Below, piece by piece: positions 36,539-46,113 of a stretch of 62,263 nucleotides of DNA. Each line of letters opens with the position of its first letter. The stretch's first letter is position 1. Made by a program: the position numbers and the translations under genes. The stretch comes from Lachnospiraceae bacterium (lineage in GTDB: Bacteria; Bacillota; Clostridia; Lachnospirales; Lachnospiraceae): contig JAFSXC010000106.1 of assembly GCA_017450105.1 (NCBI GenBank), positions 1 to 62,263 on the forward strand. The letters run 5' to 3'. The notes below the pieces were generated by a model. It searched no databases. It saw only the letters and a list, made by a program, of their open reading frames with translations, and had not been told where the DNA came from.

Positions 36539-37690
36539 ATGAAAGTATCAACCTTTTTGAAAAAGTATACGATGATCCTGGCACTAGTCATCGTCTTCAT
36601 CTTCTTTACAGTGCTTACCAACGGAAAGCTGCTCTATGCGCAGAACGTCAGTAACCTTTTACTGCAGAATGCCTACGTTTTGATCATGGCCTGCGGTATG
36701 CTGCTCTGTATCCTGACCGGTGGTAACGTCGACCTGTCCGTCGGTTCGACACTCTGCCTTTCGGCGGCATTATCTGCCAAGCTTCTTTCCATTGGTGTAC
36801 CGGCGGGCGTAGCGATCCTGGTATCGCTTCTCGTAGCTGCCGTGATCGGTGTCTGGCAGGGCTGGCTCATCGGTTATGTACATATTCCGCCGTTCATCTG
36901 TACTCTGGCGGGTATGTTCCTGTTCCGCGGTTTTGCCCGTGTTATCTTAAGCTCCAAGACCATCGCTGTGATGAATGAGAGCTTCCTGAATCTGTTTACA
37001 TCCTATATCCAGCCGGAAGGCTCTGAAGGCCCGTACAACTCCGCTATCGTTGTCGGTGTGATCATCGCTGTCTGCCTTCTGGTCTTCAAATTCTACAGCA
37101 TCGGAAAGCAGAAAAAGAGCGGTTATATGAATTCCTCACCGGTCGGTCAGATCGTAAAGACCCTCATCATCGATGCGGTTATTATCGCTTATACGGTTCT
37201 TCTTTCCCAGTATAAGGGTATTCCGGTCATGCTGATCTGGATCCTGGTCGTGGTTGTGATCTTCGCTTTCCTGACAAGCTCCACGGTCTTCGGCCGCTAC
37301 TTCTACGCAGTCGGTGGTAACGAGAAAGCGACCAAGCTTTCCGGTATCGATCCGAGAAAGGTTTACTTTGTTGCTTACTTCCTGATGAGCTTCCTGGCCG
37401 GTTTCTCCGGACTTCTTGTGGGTGCTCGAATCGGTTCTGTTGATGGTAACATGGGTAACTCCTACGAGATGGACGCCATTGCCTCCTGCTTCATCGGTGG
37501 TGCTTCCGCATACGGCGGATCCGGTACGGTTCCCGGCGTTATGGTCGGTGCTATCCTTCTCGGTGTTATCAACCAGGGTATGTCGATCTACGGTCTGCCG
37601 GATCAGTGGCAGTACGTGGTCAAGGGCGGTGTGCTTCTGGCGGCTGTTGTCTTCGACGTTGTAAGTAATCACAAAACGGGTAAATCCTGA
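36539..37690 (+). CDS. mmsB: Multiple-monosaccharide ABC transporter permease
   Basis: The membrane channel of the importer, 383 residues with many hydrophobic helices and the BPD_transp_2 family pattern (LCILTGGNVDLSVGSTLCLSAALSA; GWLIGYVHIPPFICTLAGMFLFRG; the later YAVGGNEKATKLSGID and ASCFIGGASAYGGSGTVPGV). AAGGAGG precedes the ATG. Its TGA shares a base with the ATG of the next small gene, showing translational coupling. Confidence 0.95.
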   Translation: MKVSTFLKKYTMILALVIVFIFFTVLTNGKLLYAQNVSNLLLQNAYVLIMACGMLLCILTGGNVDLSVGSTLCLSAALSAKLLSIGVPAGVAILVSLLVAAVIGVWQGWLIGYVHIPPFICTLAGMFLFRGFARVILSSKTIAVMNESFLNLFTSYIQPEGSEGPYNSAIVVGVIIAVCLLVFKFYSIGKQKKSGYMNSSPVGQIVKTLIIDAVIIAYTVLLSQYKGIPVMLIWILVVVVIFAFLTSSTVFGRYFYAVGGNEKATKLSGIDPRKVYFVAYFLMSFLAGFSGLLVGARIGSVDGNMGNSYEMDAIASCFIGGASAYGGSGTVPGVMVGAILLGVINQGMSIYGLPDQWQYVVKGGVLLAAVVFDVVSNHKTGKS

Positions 37691-38043
37691 TGAAGAGAAA
37701 TCCGTCCTTAGGACTTGGCCTGCGACTGATAGTCGCAGGCTATCTTCTTTATATTGCCTACGTACAATTTAAAAGCCTTCCCACTACGGAACATTTCGCG
37801 TTGTCCCTGGTTTTCGGGATACTCTTTACGGCAGTCGGTATCGCCTTCGGAATCTGGGCTGTCCTTGTCTATCGAAAGGATACGAAGCCTGCTCCGGAGG
37901 AAGAAAAGGAGCCCGTCGATGCGGAATTTACGGAAGCCGAAGCCGCGGAAGAAAAACCGGAGATGATTGAGGCGAAGGAGGAGCCTTCGGCTGATGAAGC
38001 CGCTCCGCTGCAGAAGGCGGAAGAGGAGAGCTTTGAGGAGTAG
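37690..38043 (+). CDS. Small membrane protein in the sugar-transport operon
   Basis: A 117-residue protein with two N-terminal membrane helices (LGLRLIVAGYLLYIAYVQF and FALSLVFGILFTAVGIAFGIWAVLVY) and a strongly acidic, probably disordered C-terminal half (EEEKEPVDAEFTEAEAAEE). I recognise no family with certainty. Its start codon overlaps the permease stop by one base, so it is co-translated with the transporter. It may be an accessory or regulatory subunit, but that rests on position alone. Confidence 0.75.
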   Translation: MKRNPSLGLGLRLIVAGYLLYIAYVQFKSLPTTEHFALSLVFGILFTAVGIAFGIWAVLVYRKDTKPAPEEEKEPVDAEFTEAEAAEEKPEMIEAKEEPSADEAAPLQKAEEESFEE

Positions 38044-38108
38044 TTTATAGAAATTGTGAGGCGACTGTTCGGGCAGGGTCTGGAATAGCTGCCTGTTGGA
38101 GAGAGAGA

Positions 38109-38684
38109 ATGGCCAAGCTTTATTATTACTATGGAGCAATGGGGAGTTCCAAAACGGCAAACGCCCTGATGACCCACTTCAATTATCAGGAGGTGGGACA
38201 GAGGGCCCTTCTTACAAAGCCCTCCGTGGATGTACGGGATGGGGCGAATGTTGTTCATTCCAGAATCGGACTTCGGGAGGAATGTATTCCGCTGGAGGAG
38301 CTGGAAAAGTATTCCCAGAGAAAGATCAAATCCTATCATGTCATCATCGTGGATGAGGTACAGTTTGCCACGCCGGAGCAGATCGATTTTCTATCGGACA
38401 TTGCGGATTTTATGGACGTTCCGGTTGTCTGCTACGGCTTGCGCGCGGACTTTCAGAACCATCTTTTTCCGGGAAGTGAGCGGCTGATCGCGATCTGTGA
38501 TGTGATCAAGGAGCTGAAGACCGTTTGCTGGTGCGGAAAGAAAGCCACCTGCAACGCCCGTTATAATGAAAAGGGAATCGTCCGCGACGGGGAACAGGTG
38601 GTTCTTGGCGCGAACGACAGCTATATTTCCTTATGCAGAAAGCATTTTAAGCTGGGCCAGCTCAGTGCAAATCGTACTTATTGA
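38109..38684 (+). CDS. tdk: Thymidine kinase (type II)
   Basis: Phosphorylates thymidine to dTMP for salvage. The 191-residue protein shows the P-loop GAMGSSKTANAL, Walker B-like VIIVDEVQF, the CYGLRADF lasso region, and the zinc-finger cysteines in VCWCGKKATCNARY and LCRKHF. The spacing resembles the E. coli-type enzyme (CxC...CRKH). GAGAGAGA serves as ribosome site. The next gene begins 13 bases later. Confidence 0.96.
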   Translation: MAKLYYYYGAMGSSKTANALMTHFNYQEVGQRALLTKPSVDVRDGANVVHSRIGLREECIPLEELEKYSQRKIKSYHVIIVDEVQFATPEQIDFLSDIADFMDVPVVCYGLRADFQNHLFPGSERLIAICDVIKELKTVCWCGKKATCNARYNEKGIVRDGEQVVLGANDSYISLCRKHFKLGQLSANRTY

Positions 38685-38697
38685 GGCAGAGTGGATC

Positions 38698-39243
38698 ATG
38701 GATGACTATATTACAACTATTTCCGGCGTTCATTTTACAATTATGGATCCGAAGCCGGAGGATATCCGAATCGAGGATATAGCGCATGCGCTGTCCCTGA
38801 TGACAAGGGCAAACGGCCATCTGCCGCAGTTCTATTCCGTTGCACAGCACTGCATCGCCTGTTATTATGAGGCACAGACCAGAAACTATGATCAGAGAGT
38901 GGTTCTGGCGTGTCTTCTTCATGACGCCAGTGAAGCCTATTTATCGGACCTGACGCGCCCGGTAAAGAAGAACATGACGATCTACCAGCAGGTGGAAAAA
39001 CAGATTCAGGATATGATCTATATTAAATATCTGGGAGCCGGGTTATCGAAGCATGAAGCAGAGCTGGTTTCTTCGGTAGATGATGCGGAGCTTTATTATG
39101 AGTTTCTGAATTTAAAGAAGGAAGAGCTGATGAAACAGCCGCCGATCCTGGTCCGAAGCCATGATTATCCGGTGCGGGATATGAAGGAGGTGGAGGACGA
39201 ATTTCTTTCGTGCTTTGAATCAGCGGGAGGGATCCGTTCATGA
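38698..39243 (+). CDS. HD-domain phosphohydrolase, YfbR-like
   Basis: A 181-residue HD-superfamily enzyme. The metal site is visible as VAQHCIACY (first histidine), CLLHDASEAYLSDL (HD) and VDDAELYY (last aspartate). The pattern resembles YfbR-type 5'-deoxyribonucleotidases, which would suit its place just after thymidine kinase, but the exact substrate is not proven. I chose ATG 38698 (GAGG upstream); the reading frame is open further up inside tdk. It overlaps the next gene by 4 bases (ATGA). Confidence 0.85.
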   Translation: MDDYITTISGVHFTIMDPKPEDIRIEDIAHALSLMTRANGHLPQFYSVAQHCIACYYEAQTRNYDQRVVLACLLHDASEAYLSDLTRPVKKNMTIYQQVEKQIQDMIYIKYLGAGLSKHEAELVSSVDDAELYYEFLNLKKEELMKQPPILVRSHDYPVRDMKEVEDEFLSCFESAGGIRS

Positions 39244-39548
39244 AAAAGAAGCAGAGCAGGCTGAACGTCGCTATTGTGCTTCTGATCCTGGGTATAGTAA
39301 TTGTGATCGCTCTGGATGTAAAAATCTTTCGGGAGCATACTGCTTCCTTTGTAGAAAGCCATCCTTATGTATTGTCCGAGGATAACCGGGTAAGCCTGGA
39401 TACAGGAGCGGAGAACCACACCGAAAACGCCGAAGCTGTCGAAGGTACAGAAGCCTCGGAGACGGAAGCGCCGCTTCCGCCGGCGGTTTCCAATGGTGAA
39501 AGCTCGGCAACCTCGGGGGTTTTTTCGGAGATCTTCGGAGGAGACTGA
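39240..39548 (+). CDS. Small membrane-anchored protein of unknown function
   Basis: A 102-residue protein with one N-terminal membrane helix (LNVAIVLLILGIVIVIALDV) after a basic start and a Ser/Thr/Glu-rich, probably extracytoplasmic tail. No known domain is visible. It is coupled to the HD phosphohydrolase by an ATGA overlap. Its stop codon abuts the stop codon of the minus-strand DUF4250 gene, with no space for a terminator between them. Confidence 0.7.
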   Translation: MKKKQSRLNVAIVLLILGIVIVIALDVKIFREHTASFVESHPYVLSEDNRVSLDTGAENHTENAEAVEGTEASETEAPLPPAVSNGESSATSGVFSEIFGGD

Positions 39549-39728
39549 TCAGATAAACTGATTTTGTGCGGGGTCGTAGGTATAATCTGCGGCCTCGAGT
39601 TTTTTTATCAATTCCTCTTTATCGCAGCCGTTTGCGGCGCAAAATCGGTCCAGAGTCGGAAATCTGTCCCTTAATGCTGTATTTACTACACTGAGCAGTA
39701 AAATTGGATCCTTTGGCAGGTCATTCAC
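39549..39728 (-). CDS. DUF4250 family protein (59 residues)
   Basis: A short gene found by reading the minus strand between two annotated genes. The translation begins VNDLPKDPILLLSVVNTALR and continues with DRFPTLDRFCAANGCDKEEL and the C-terminal YTYDPAQNQFI, which matches what I recall of DUF4250 (LPKDP..LLS..NT.LRD, ending Y....NQF). The GTG start lies within the last codons of the upstream gene (8-base overlap), implying coupling. DUF4250 proteins are small, common in Clostridia, and of unknown function. Composition predicts a small helical, cytoplasmic protein. Confidence 0.85.
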   Translation of the reverse strand: MNDLPKDPILLLSVVNTALRDRFPTLDRFCAANGCDKEELIKKLEAADYTYDPAQNQFI

Positions 39729-40353
39729 GCTCGGTTCCTCCTTCTATGATGACTTCTGTTGTCGTTTCCGTATACAGGCCCTCGATCTCGGGCTGTTCAC
39801 TGGCCATCTCCGAAACAAAATCCATATTCTCCTGATTGATCTGATCGATCCTGGATGGATCCGAGGACCTGCTTTTCTCCGAACGCAGCAGAAGAAGACA
39901 GCCCAGCAAGGTCAGGATGGATAAAAAACCGATCAGGATCACGGGAAGCGGGATCTTTTTGGTATGCTCCTTCATTGGAAACGATACTGCTTCATTGATC
40001 CGCTCCCAGACGGTAATCGCGCTGATCCGAATATGATCTTCATCGGGAATATCCGGATGAAGAGGACGGTTTGCCTCATACAGAGCCTCTCCGGACCATA
40101 GCTCGTAAAAAACGGGAATTACCTGCTCCAGCCAGGGATATATTTCGTTCGGGTCGGGCAGCTCATTTATGTGGAGAAGCACATACGGATAGAATTCCGA
40201 AAGAAAATCATCTCTGCGCACCTGGTCCGCCATGATCCGGGAGGCACGGATGCAGCATAGCTGGAAGGTTTTGTTATAAAAGACCAGAAAGGCGTTTTTG
40301 TCGCCGGTCTTCATTTTTTCAATGGCATTCAGCAAACGCTTGTCAACATCCAT
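39721..40353 (-). CDS. Sigma region 2-like protein with a membrane helix
   Basis: A 210-residue protein. Residues about 1-90 resemble ECF sigma-factor region 2 (LLNAIEKMKTGDKNAFLVFY, RIMADQVRRDDFLSEFY, IYPWLEQVIPVFYELW). In place of a region 4 DNA-binding helix there is one membrane helix (LPVILIGFLSILTLLGCLLLL, about 138-158) and an acidic tail. It may be a membrane-tethered sigma-derived regulator rather than an active sigma factor. ATG 40353 is preferred: a TATAAT (40361-40366) ends 7 bases before it, and no ribosome site exists. It is coupled to DUF4250. Confidence 0.65.
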   Translation of the reverse strand: MDVDKRLLNAIEKMKTGDKNAFLVFYNKTFQLCCIRASRIMADQVRRDDFLSEFYPYVLLHINELPDPNEIYPWLEQVIPVFYELWSGEALYEANRPLHPDIPDEDHIRISAITVWERINEAVSFPMKEHTKKIPLPVILIGFLSILTLLGCLLLLRSEKSRSSDPSRIDQINQENMDFVSEMASEQPEIEGLYTETTTEVIIEGGTERE

Positions 40354-40360
40354 GGCACTT

Positions 40361-40366
40361 ATTATA
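40361..40366 (-). promoter_or_regulatory. -10 box of the sigma-like gene, adjacent to the start codon
   Basis: Perfect TATAAT on the minus strand ends 7 bases before ATG 40353. The -35 region is poor. The same AT-rich patch carries a rightward -10-like TATACT (40364-40369) for the Nudix gene, so this is a divergent promoter region. Confidence 0.5.
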
Positions 40367-40411
40367 CTATATAACGATGCCAAATGGTTAGAATATTAGA
40401 GGATGAACAGG

Positions 40412-40915
40412 ATGGAATTGTGGGATATTTACGACAGGAACAAAAAGAAGACCGGACGGACCATGAAGAGAAATGACTGGTGTTTGAAGGATGGAGAATA
40501 TCATCTTTCGGTATTGGGGGTCGTCAAACGTACGGATGGAAAATACCTGATTACAAAACGGAAGATGAATAAGCACTGGGCTCCCGGCTGGTGGGAGGTG
40601 CCCGGCGGAGCCGTAAAGGCAGGAGAGGCCTCTGAGGACGCTGTAAAGCGGGAGGTATTGGAGGAGACAGGGATCGATGTATCCGGGGCGGAGGGAGGCT
40701 ACGTTTTCTCCTACCACAGGGAAAATCCGGGAGAGGGCGATAATTATTTTGTGGATATCTACTGCTTCTGTCTGGACTTTGAGGAAGCGGACGTCCATCC
40801 CCAGGAGGAGGAAACGGACGGCTTTATGCTCGCGGAGCTGGAGGATATAAGGAAATTCGCCGAAGAGGGGATCTTTCTTCATTACGACAGTATCAAGCAG
40901 GTATTTACAGCATAA
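40412..40915 (+). CDS. Nudix hydrolase
   Basis: A 167-residue member of the Nudix superfamily, which cleaves nucleoside diphosphates linked to another moiety. The complete Nudix box is visible in GGAVKAGEASEDAVKREVLEETG (glycine, RE, EE, G). The N-terminal ELWDIYDRNKKKTGRT resembles the isopentenyl-diphosphate isomerase-like Nudix branch found in Firmicutes. The substrate is not known. ATG 40412 has GAGG at about 9 bases; ATG 40403 is too close to it. Confidence 0.92.
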   Translation: MELWDIYDRNKKKTGRTMKRNDWCLKDGEYHLSVLGVVKRTDGKYLITKRKMNKHWAPGWWEVPGGAVKAGEASEDAVKREVLEETGIDVSGAEGGYVFSYHRENPGEGDNYFVDIYCFCLDFEEADVHPQEEETDGFMLAELEDIRKFAEEGIFLHYDSIKQVFTA

Positions 40916-40945
40916 ATCGGAGGATAATCCTGCGCTGTAATTTTT

Positions 40946-40977
40946 TATTGCCAAATGACGGGCAATAGAATTATAAT
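40946..40977 (+). promoter_or_regulatory. gdhA promoter overlapped by a perfect inverted repeat
   Basis: TTGCCA (40948-40953), 18-base spacer and perfect TATAAT (40972-40977). A perfect inverted repeat, TATTGCC (40946-40952) with GGCAATA (40961-40967), covers the -35 box and part of the spacer, as expected for a repressor or nitrogen-regulator operator. Confidence 0.6.
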
Positions 40978-41004
40978 ACCAGAGGTAAAAGCAACCGATT
41001 GTAA

Positions 41005-42366
<1,362 letters not shown>

Positions 42367-42373
42367 ATAAGAT

Positions 42374-43420
42374 ATGATTACCATTAGCTTATGCATGATC
42401 GTAAAAAATGAGGAAGCGGTGCTGGACAGATGTCTGTCCAGCATTGCTCATTTGGTGGAGGAAATCATCATCGTCGATACGGGCTCAACGGATCGTACGA
42501 AGGAGATCGCCGCCCGTTATACGGATCAGATCTATGATCTTCCCTGGCATCAGGATTTCTCCGAGGCCCGTAATTACGCCTTTTCCAAGGCCTCGATGGA
42601 ATATATTTATACGGCGGATGCGGACGAGGTCCTTCCGAGTCTGAGCCAGCAGAAATTCCGGAATCTGAAGGAGGTTATGCTTCCCGAGGTAGAGATCGTA
42701 CAGATGAAGTATGTGACGGAGCCGGAGTTTAATACCGTGATCAATCTGAAGCGGGAATACCGTCCCAAGCTTTATAAGAGGGTTCGTTCGTTTGTCTGGG
42801 AGGATGCAGTTCACGAAACGGTTCGGCTGACCCCCATTATCTTTGACAGTGACATCGAGGTCATGCATTATCCTACCGCGGACCATTCCGAACGGGATTT
42901 TAATCTCCTTCTGCTTACCTTTGACCGAAATAAGACCCTGTCGAAAAAGCTGATCTCCATGTATGCGAGAGAACTTTTTATGGCGGGAAGAGAGCGTGAT
43001 TTTCTGAATGCGGAGCAGGTTTTCCTTTCTCTCTATGAAAAGGAATCCGATCCGGAGCTTATGGAACAGGAGTGTGCGGTGCTGATCCGGGTCGCGCGGC
43101 TGAAAAAGGACTGGGAGCGCTTTATTTCCCTGGCTTTGGCGGATCAGGGGGATACGTTTATTTCGGATATCTGTTATGAGATAGGAGAATACTTTTTCCA
43201 GAGAGAGGAATACGGTAACGCTGCCCGGTGGTTCCACAAGGCGGTAACGGATGCCGAGCCGATGCTAAATGTGCGGCTTGGCGGAGATATGGCGTATTTT
43301 CGGCTGGCGGATTGCTGCGAATATCTGGCTTCCATGGAACAGGATGAGTCGCTCAGGGAACGGGCGGCAGAATACCGAAGGGCAGGCGAGGACTGGAGGA
43401 TGCCGGAAGGGGATATATAA
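42374..43420 (+). CDS. Glycosyltransferase family 2, SunS-like
   Basis: A 348-residue GT-A-fold enzyme. The N-terminal domain reads ITISLCMIVKNEEAVLDRCLSSI, IIIVDTGSTDRTKEIA and the DXD-type YTADADEVLP, and the DFSEARNYAF segment is shared with SunS-type transferases. The C-terminal half (from about residue 190) is helical and TPR-like, which may bind the acceptor. It has no ribosome site and begins 7 bases after the gdhA stop, so it probably depends on gdhA translation. The acceptor is unknown. Confidence 0.88.
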   Translation: MITISLCMIVKNEEAVLDRCLSSIAHLVEEIIIVDTGSTDRTKEIAARYTDQIYDLPWHQDFSEARNYAFSKASMEYIYTADADEVLPSLSQQKFRNLKEVMLPEVEIVQMKYVTEPEFNTVINLKREYRPKLYKRVRSFVWEDAVHETVRLTPIIFDSDIEVMHYPTADHSERDFNLLLLTFDRNKTLSKKLISMYARELFMAGRERDFLNAEQVFLSLYEKESDPELMEQECAVLIRVARLKKDWERFISLALADQGDTFISDICYEIGEYFFQREEYGNAARWFHKAVTDAEPMLNVRLGGDMAYFRLADCCEYLASMEQDESLRERAAEYRRAGEDWRMPEGDI

Positions 43421-43426
43421 AAAAGC

Positions 43427-43449
43427 GCTGATTGATCCTCACCAGCGCT
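43427..43449 (-). terminator. Rho-independent terminator of the GGDEF gene
   Basis: A perfect 7-bp stem AGCGCTG/CAGCGCT (43434-43440 with 43443-43449) is followed on the minus strand by at least six U residues. The apparent loop is very short, so the innermost pairs probably open. It lies 3 bases after the GGDEF stop codon. Confidence 0.6.
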
Positions 43450-43451
43450 GA

Positions 43452-44531
43452 TCAGAAAACGACCATGTTTCTTCCGTGGCTCTTGCCGTAATAGAGCTTT
43501 GCATCGGCGGCTTCGATGGTCTGGTCATAGGTCTGCCCCATTCCCCACTCCTCCAGACCGAAGGTCATGGTTATATGGATCAGATTTCCTTCACAGGAAA
43601 ATTCCGTATGCTTGATCTTATGACGCAGGTCATCCAGAAAGCTCTGGGCATCATCCCCGTTCATATCCGGAAGCAGAAACAGAAATTCCTCACCGCCCCA
43701 TCGGGCACATTCACCACGGCCGACCGTGGACTCCATAAAAATCTTTGCAAGACTCTTTAACAGCGAATCTCCTGCGGCATGGCCGTAGGTATCATTTACC
43801 TTCTTAAAGAAATCGATATCCCCGATCGCCAGATTAATAAAGCCACCGTACTTTTCCGCATGCCGGATATCTGCTTCGATCCGGTTTGTCATGGATCTGC
43901 GGTTCGGAAGACCGGTCAGGGGATCCGCGTTGGCCAGAAGCTCGATCCGCTTGTTGTAGTTGATGAGCTTTCTTTCCATTTCCATGGAATCCTTGGTAAA
44001 CAGAAGAACCAGACCGGTTAAAGCGGTAAAGCAGGCGATGGTATTGACAAGCTGAAGAGTCGTTTCCTCCTGGGAGGTCAACGGGATCAGCGGTTCGAAC
44101 CGTTTACAGTAATAGTACAGGCAAAGACGGCAGAAGCAGATAAAGACAGAGAACAGGCCTTTAATAAACAGAGCGGTATAGCTGGTCATGCAGAAAAAGA
44201 CCAGAAGCACCATCAGAAAATGTTGGGCTCCGCTGTTCCAGCCCACAGCAACGACATATAGAATTGTCCAAAACAGGGTAAAGAACGTAATAAAGCGTCG
44301 CGTTGCCTCCGTATGACCACGATAGGTAAGGGCAAAACCGACCATATAGGCGATGATCGAGATAAAATTCAGAATGGCTGTCAGATAGTTGTCATAAAAC
44401 AGAAAAGCGATCGCCTGCACCAAAAAAAAGGCAGAGAATAAAAGACAGAGAATTCGCATCAAAACAGCTACCTTCTTTGTCTCGTTTTCATTATCCACAT
44501 CCTTTAGGATAAAGGCGATCAAACGTTTCAT
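43452..44531 (-). CDS. Membrane-bound diguanylate cyclase (GGDEF)
   Basis: Makes cyclic di-GMP from two GTP. The 359-residue protein has about six membrane helices in the first 180 residues and a C-terminal GGDEF domain with LTGLPNRRSM, IGDIDFFKKVNDTYGHAAGD and the active-site motif RWGGEEF, so it should be active. The I-site (RxxD before the motif) is absent, which predicts no product feedback. The membrane part has no recognised ligand site. AGGAG precedes the ATG. It faces the glycosyltransferase gene and lies beside metK. Confidence 0.95.
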   Translation of the reverse strand: MKRLIAFILKDVDNENETKKVAVLMRILCLLFSAFFLVQAIAFLFYDNYLTAILNFISIIAYMVGFALTYRGHTEATRRFITFFTLFWTILYVVAVGWNSGAQHFLMVLLVFFCMTSYTALFIKGLFSVFICFCRLCLYYYCKRFEPLIPLTSQEETTLQLVNTIACFTALTGLVLLFTKDSMEMERKLINYNKRIELLANADPLTGLPNRRSMTNRIEADIRHAEKYGGFINLAIGDIDFFKKVNDTYGHAAGDSLLKSLAKIFMESTVGRGECARWGGEEFLFLLPDMNGDDAQSFLDDLRHKIKHTEFSCEGNLIHITMTFGLEEWGMGQTYDQTIEAADAKLYYGKSHGRNMVVF

Positions 44532-44586
44532 GTCTAAAACTCCTACAGCTTATGTTATTGTAACACTTATACCATATGGAAACAAC

Positions 44587-44616
44587 AAAAAAAACCGGCG
44601 GAATCCCGCCGGTTTT
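44587..44616 (-). terminator. Rho-independent terminator of metK
   Basis: AAAACCGGCGG (44591-44601) pairs perfectly with CCGCCGGTTTT (44606-44616), with a run of eight A before it (U8 on the minus transcript). It lies just after the metK stop codon and may also act weakly in the other direction. Confidence 0.9.
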
Positions 44617-44627
44617 AATTAGTATAA

Positions 44628-45809
44628 TTACAGGTTTTTCTTCAGAGCATCTACCTTATCCAGGGCCTCCCAGGGAAGGGAAAGATCATCTCTTCCGAAA
44701 TGGCCGTAGGCAGCAGTCTGTTTGTAGATCGGTCTTCTCAGATCCAGCATTTTGATGATACCGGCGGGACGAAGATCGAAATTTTCACGGATGATCTCGA
44801 TCAGTTTTTCGTCAGAAACCTTACCGGTTCCGAAGGTATCGATCATAACCGAGGTCGGCTCGGCCACACCGATGGCGTAGGAGAGCTGGATCTCGGCACG
44901 GTCGGCCAGACCGGCCGCTACGATATTCTTTGCAACATAACGGGCAGCATAGGCCGCGGAACGGTCCACCTTTGTGCAGTCCTTTCCGGAGAAGGCACCG
45001 CCGCCATGTCTGGCATAGCCGCCATAGGTATCTACAATAATCTTTCTGCCGGTAAGACCCGCATCGCCGTGGGGTCCCCCGATGACAAAGCGTCCGGTGG
45101 GGTTAATGAAGAATTTGGTGTTTTCATCCAAAAGCTCCTTGGGAAGCACGGGATCAAAGACATACTTTTTAATGTCCTCGTGGATCTGTTCCTGGGATAC
45201 CTCTTCGTCATGCTGAGTAGAAAGCACCACAGCTTCAAGCCGCTTCGGCTTTCCGTTTTCGTCATATTCAACGGAAACCTGGGATTTTCCATCAGGACGG
45301 AGATACGAAAGCGTACCGTCTTTACGGACCTTCGTAAGCTGCAGAGCCAGCTTGTGCGCCAGATCGATGGGATAAGGCATATAGTCGGGGGTTTCGTTTG
45401 TAGCATAACCAAACATCATACCCTGGTCCCCGGCACCGGTATCCAGATCGTCGGTCAGAGAACCTTCTCTGGCCTCCAGAGCCTTGTCGACGCCCATGGC
45501 GATATCCGCGGACTGCTGGTCCAGAGCCACCATAACCGCGCAGGTATTTCCGTCAAAGCCGGTCTTCGCATCGTTATAACCGATCTCGTTTACGGTTTCC
45601 CGGACGATGGAGGGAATGTCCAGCCTGGCTTTGGTTGTGATCTCACCGGTCACAAGCACGAAGCCGGTACAGGTCGCGGTTTCGCAGGCTACTCTTGAAT
45701 AGGGATCCTCTTTCATGCAGGCGTCCAGGATCGCGTCGGAAACAGCATCACAGACCTTGTCGGGATGCCCTTCCGTAACTGATTCCGAGGTAAATAATCG
45801 TTTCTCCAT
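44628..45809 (-). CDS. metK: S-adenosylmethionine synthetase
   Basis: Makes SAM from methionine and ATP. The 393-residue protein carries the family motifs: [21 protein letters not shown], the hexapeptide-type [33 protein letters not shown] and [22 protein letters not shown] 45809 is chosen, with AAGGAG about 9 bases upstream; an upstream in-frame start would lie in the leader. It is controlled by the SAM riboswitch and terminator just upstream. Confidence 0.98.
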   Translation of the reverse strand: MEKRLFTSESVTEGHPDKVCDAVSDAILDACMKEDPYSRVACETATCTGFVLVTGEITTKARLDIPSIVRETVNEIGYNDAKTGFDGNTCAVMVALDQQSADIAMGVDKALEAREGSLTDDLDTGAGDQGMMFGYATNETPDYMPYPIDLAHKLALQLTKVRKDGTLSYLRPDGKSQVSVEYDENGKPKRLEAVVLSTQHDEEVSQEQIHEDIKKYVFDPVLPKELLDENTKFFINPTGRFVIGGPHGDAGLTGRKIIVDTYGGYARHGGGAFSGKDCTKVDRSAAYAARYVAKNIVAAGLADRAEIQLSYAIGVAEPTSVMIDTFGTGKVSDEKLIEIIRENFDLRPAGIIKMLDLRRPIYKQTAAYGHFGRDDLSLPWEALDKVDALKKNL

Positions 45810-45858
45810 TTTCTGTTCTCCTTCCGTATGATTCACAGGAAGCGGTAAGACCTCCGTG

Positions 45859-45882
45859 AAAAAAAGTCCGCATGAAGCGGAC
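45859..45882 (-). terminator. Riboswitch expression-platform terminator
   Basis: GTCCGC/GCGGAC stem with 5-base loop and seven U on the minus strand. The alternative antiterminator is also visible: the 3' side of the aptamer P1 (minus GAGGACG, 45900-45906) can pair with the CGTCC that forms the 5' side of the terminator (45879-45883). Binding of SAM would therefore favour termination. Confidence 0.85.
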
Positions 45883-45903
45883 GAAAATCTGAAATAAAAC
45901 GTC

Positions 45904-46000
45904 CTCTTATTGTTCGATCACTCGCTCAGGCTGGCACCTTCCTCATAGGGGTTGCCGTGACTTCTTCGATCCTATGTATCTCCATCACTCTGAATAAGAG
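45904..46000 (-). promoter_or_regulatory. SAM-I (S-box) riboswitch upstream of metK
   Basis: On the minus strand P1 is CTCTTATT (45993-46000) with AATAAGAG (45904-45911). Between them come CAGAGTGATGGAG, the conserved GATCGAAGAAG and CACGGCAACC, then GGTGCCAGCC. These are the core S-box landmarks in the right order. Position before metK and the following terminator agree. Confidence 0.9.
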
Positions 46001-46078
46001 AATGACAATATGAAATTTTATCTCAGCAGGCTACAACAGGAAGATTACTATAGGAATATTGACAAGTCAAGTGACAAG

Positions 46079-46107
46079 TTGACTTTTTTGTATCATGAGG
46101 TTAATAT
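46079..46107 (+). promoter_or_regulatory. Promoter of the HD-GYP gene, placing transcription start at the ATG
   Basis: TTGACT (46079-46084), 17-base spacer, TAATAT (46102-46107). The -10 box ends 6 bases before ATG 46114, so transcription should begin at or next to the A of the start codon. No Shine-Dalgarno sequence is present. Confidence 0.65.
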
Positions 46108-46113
46108 CTTCAT

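Noticed and set aside
39721..40353. Functional ECF sigma factor
   Set aside because: No region 4 helix-turn-helix is present; the C-terminal half is a membrane helix with acidic tail.
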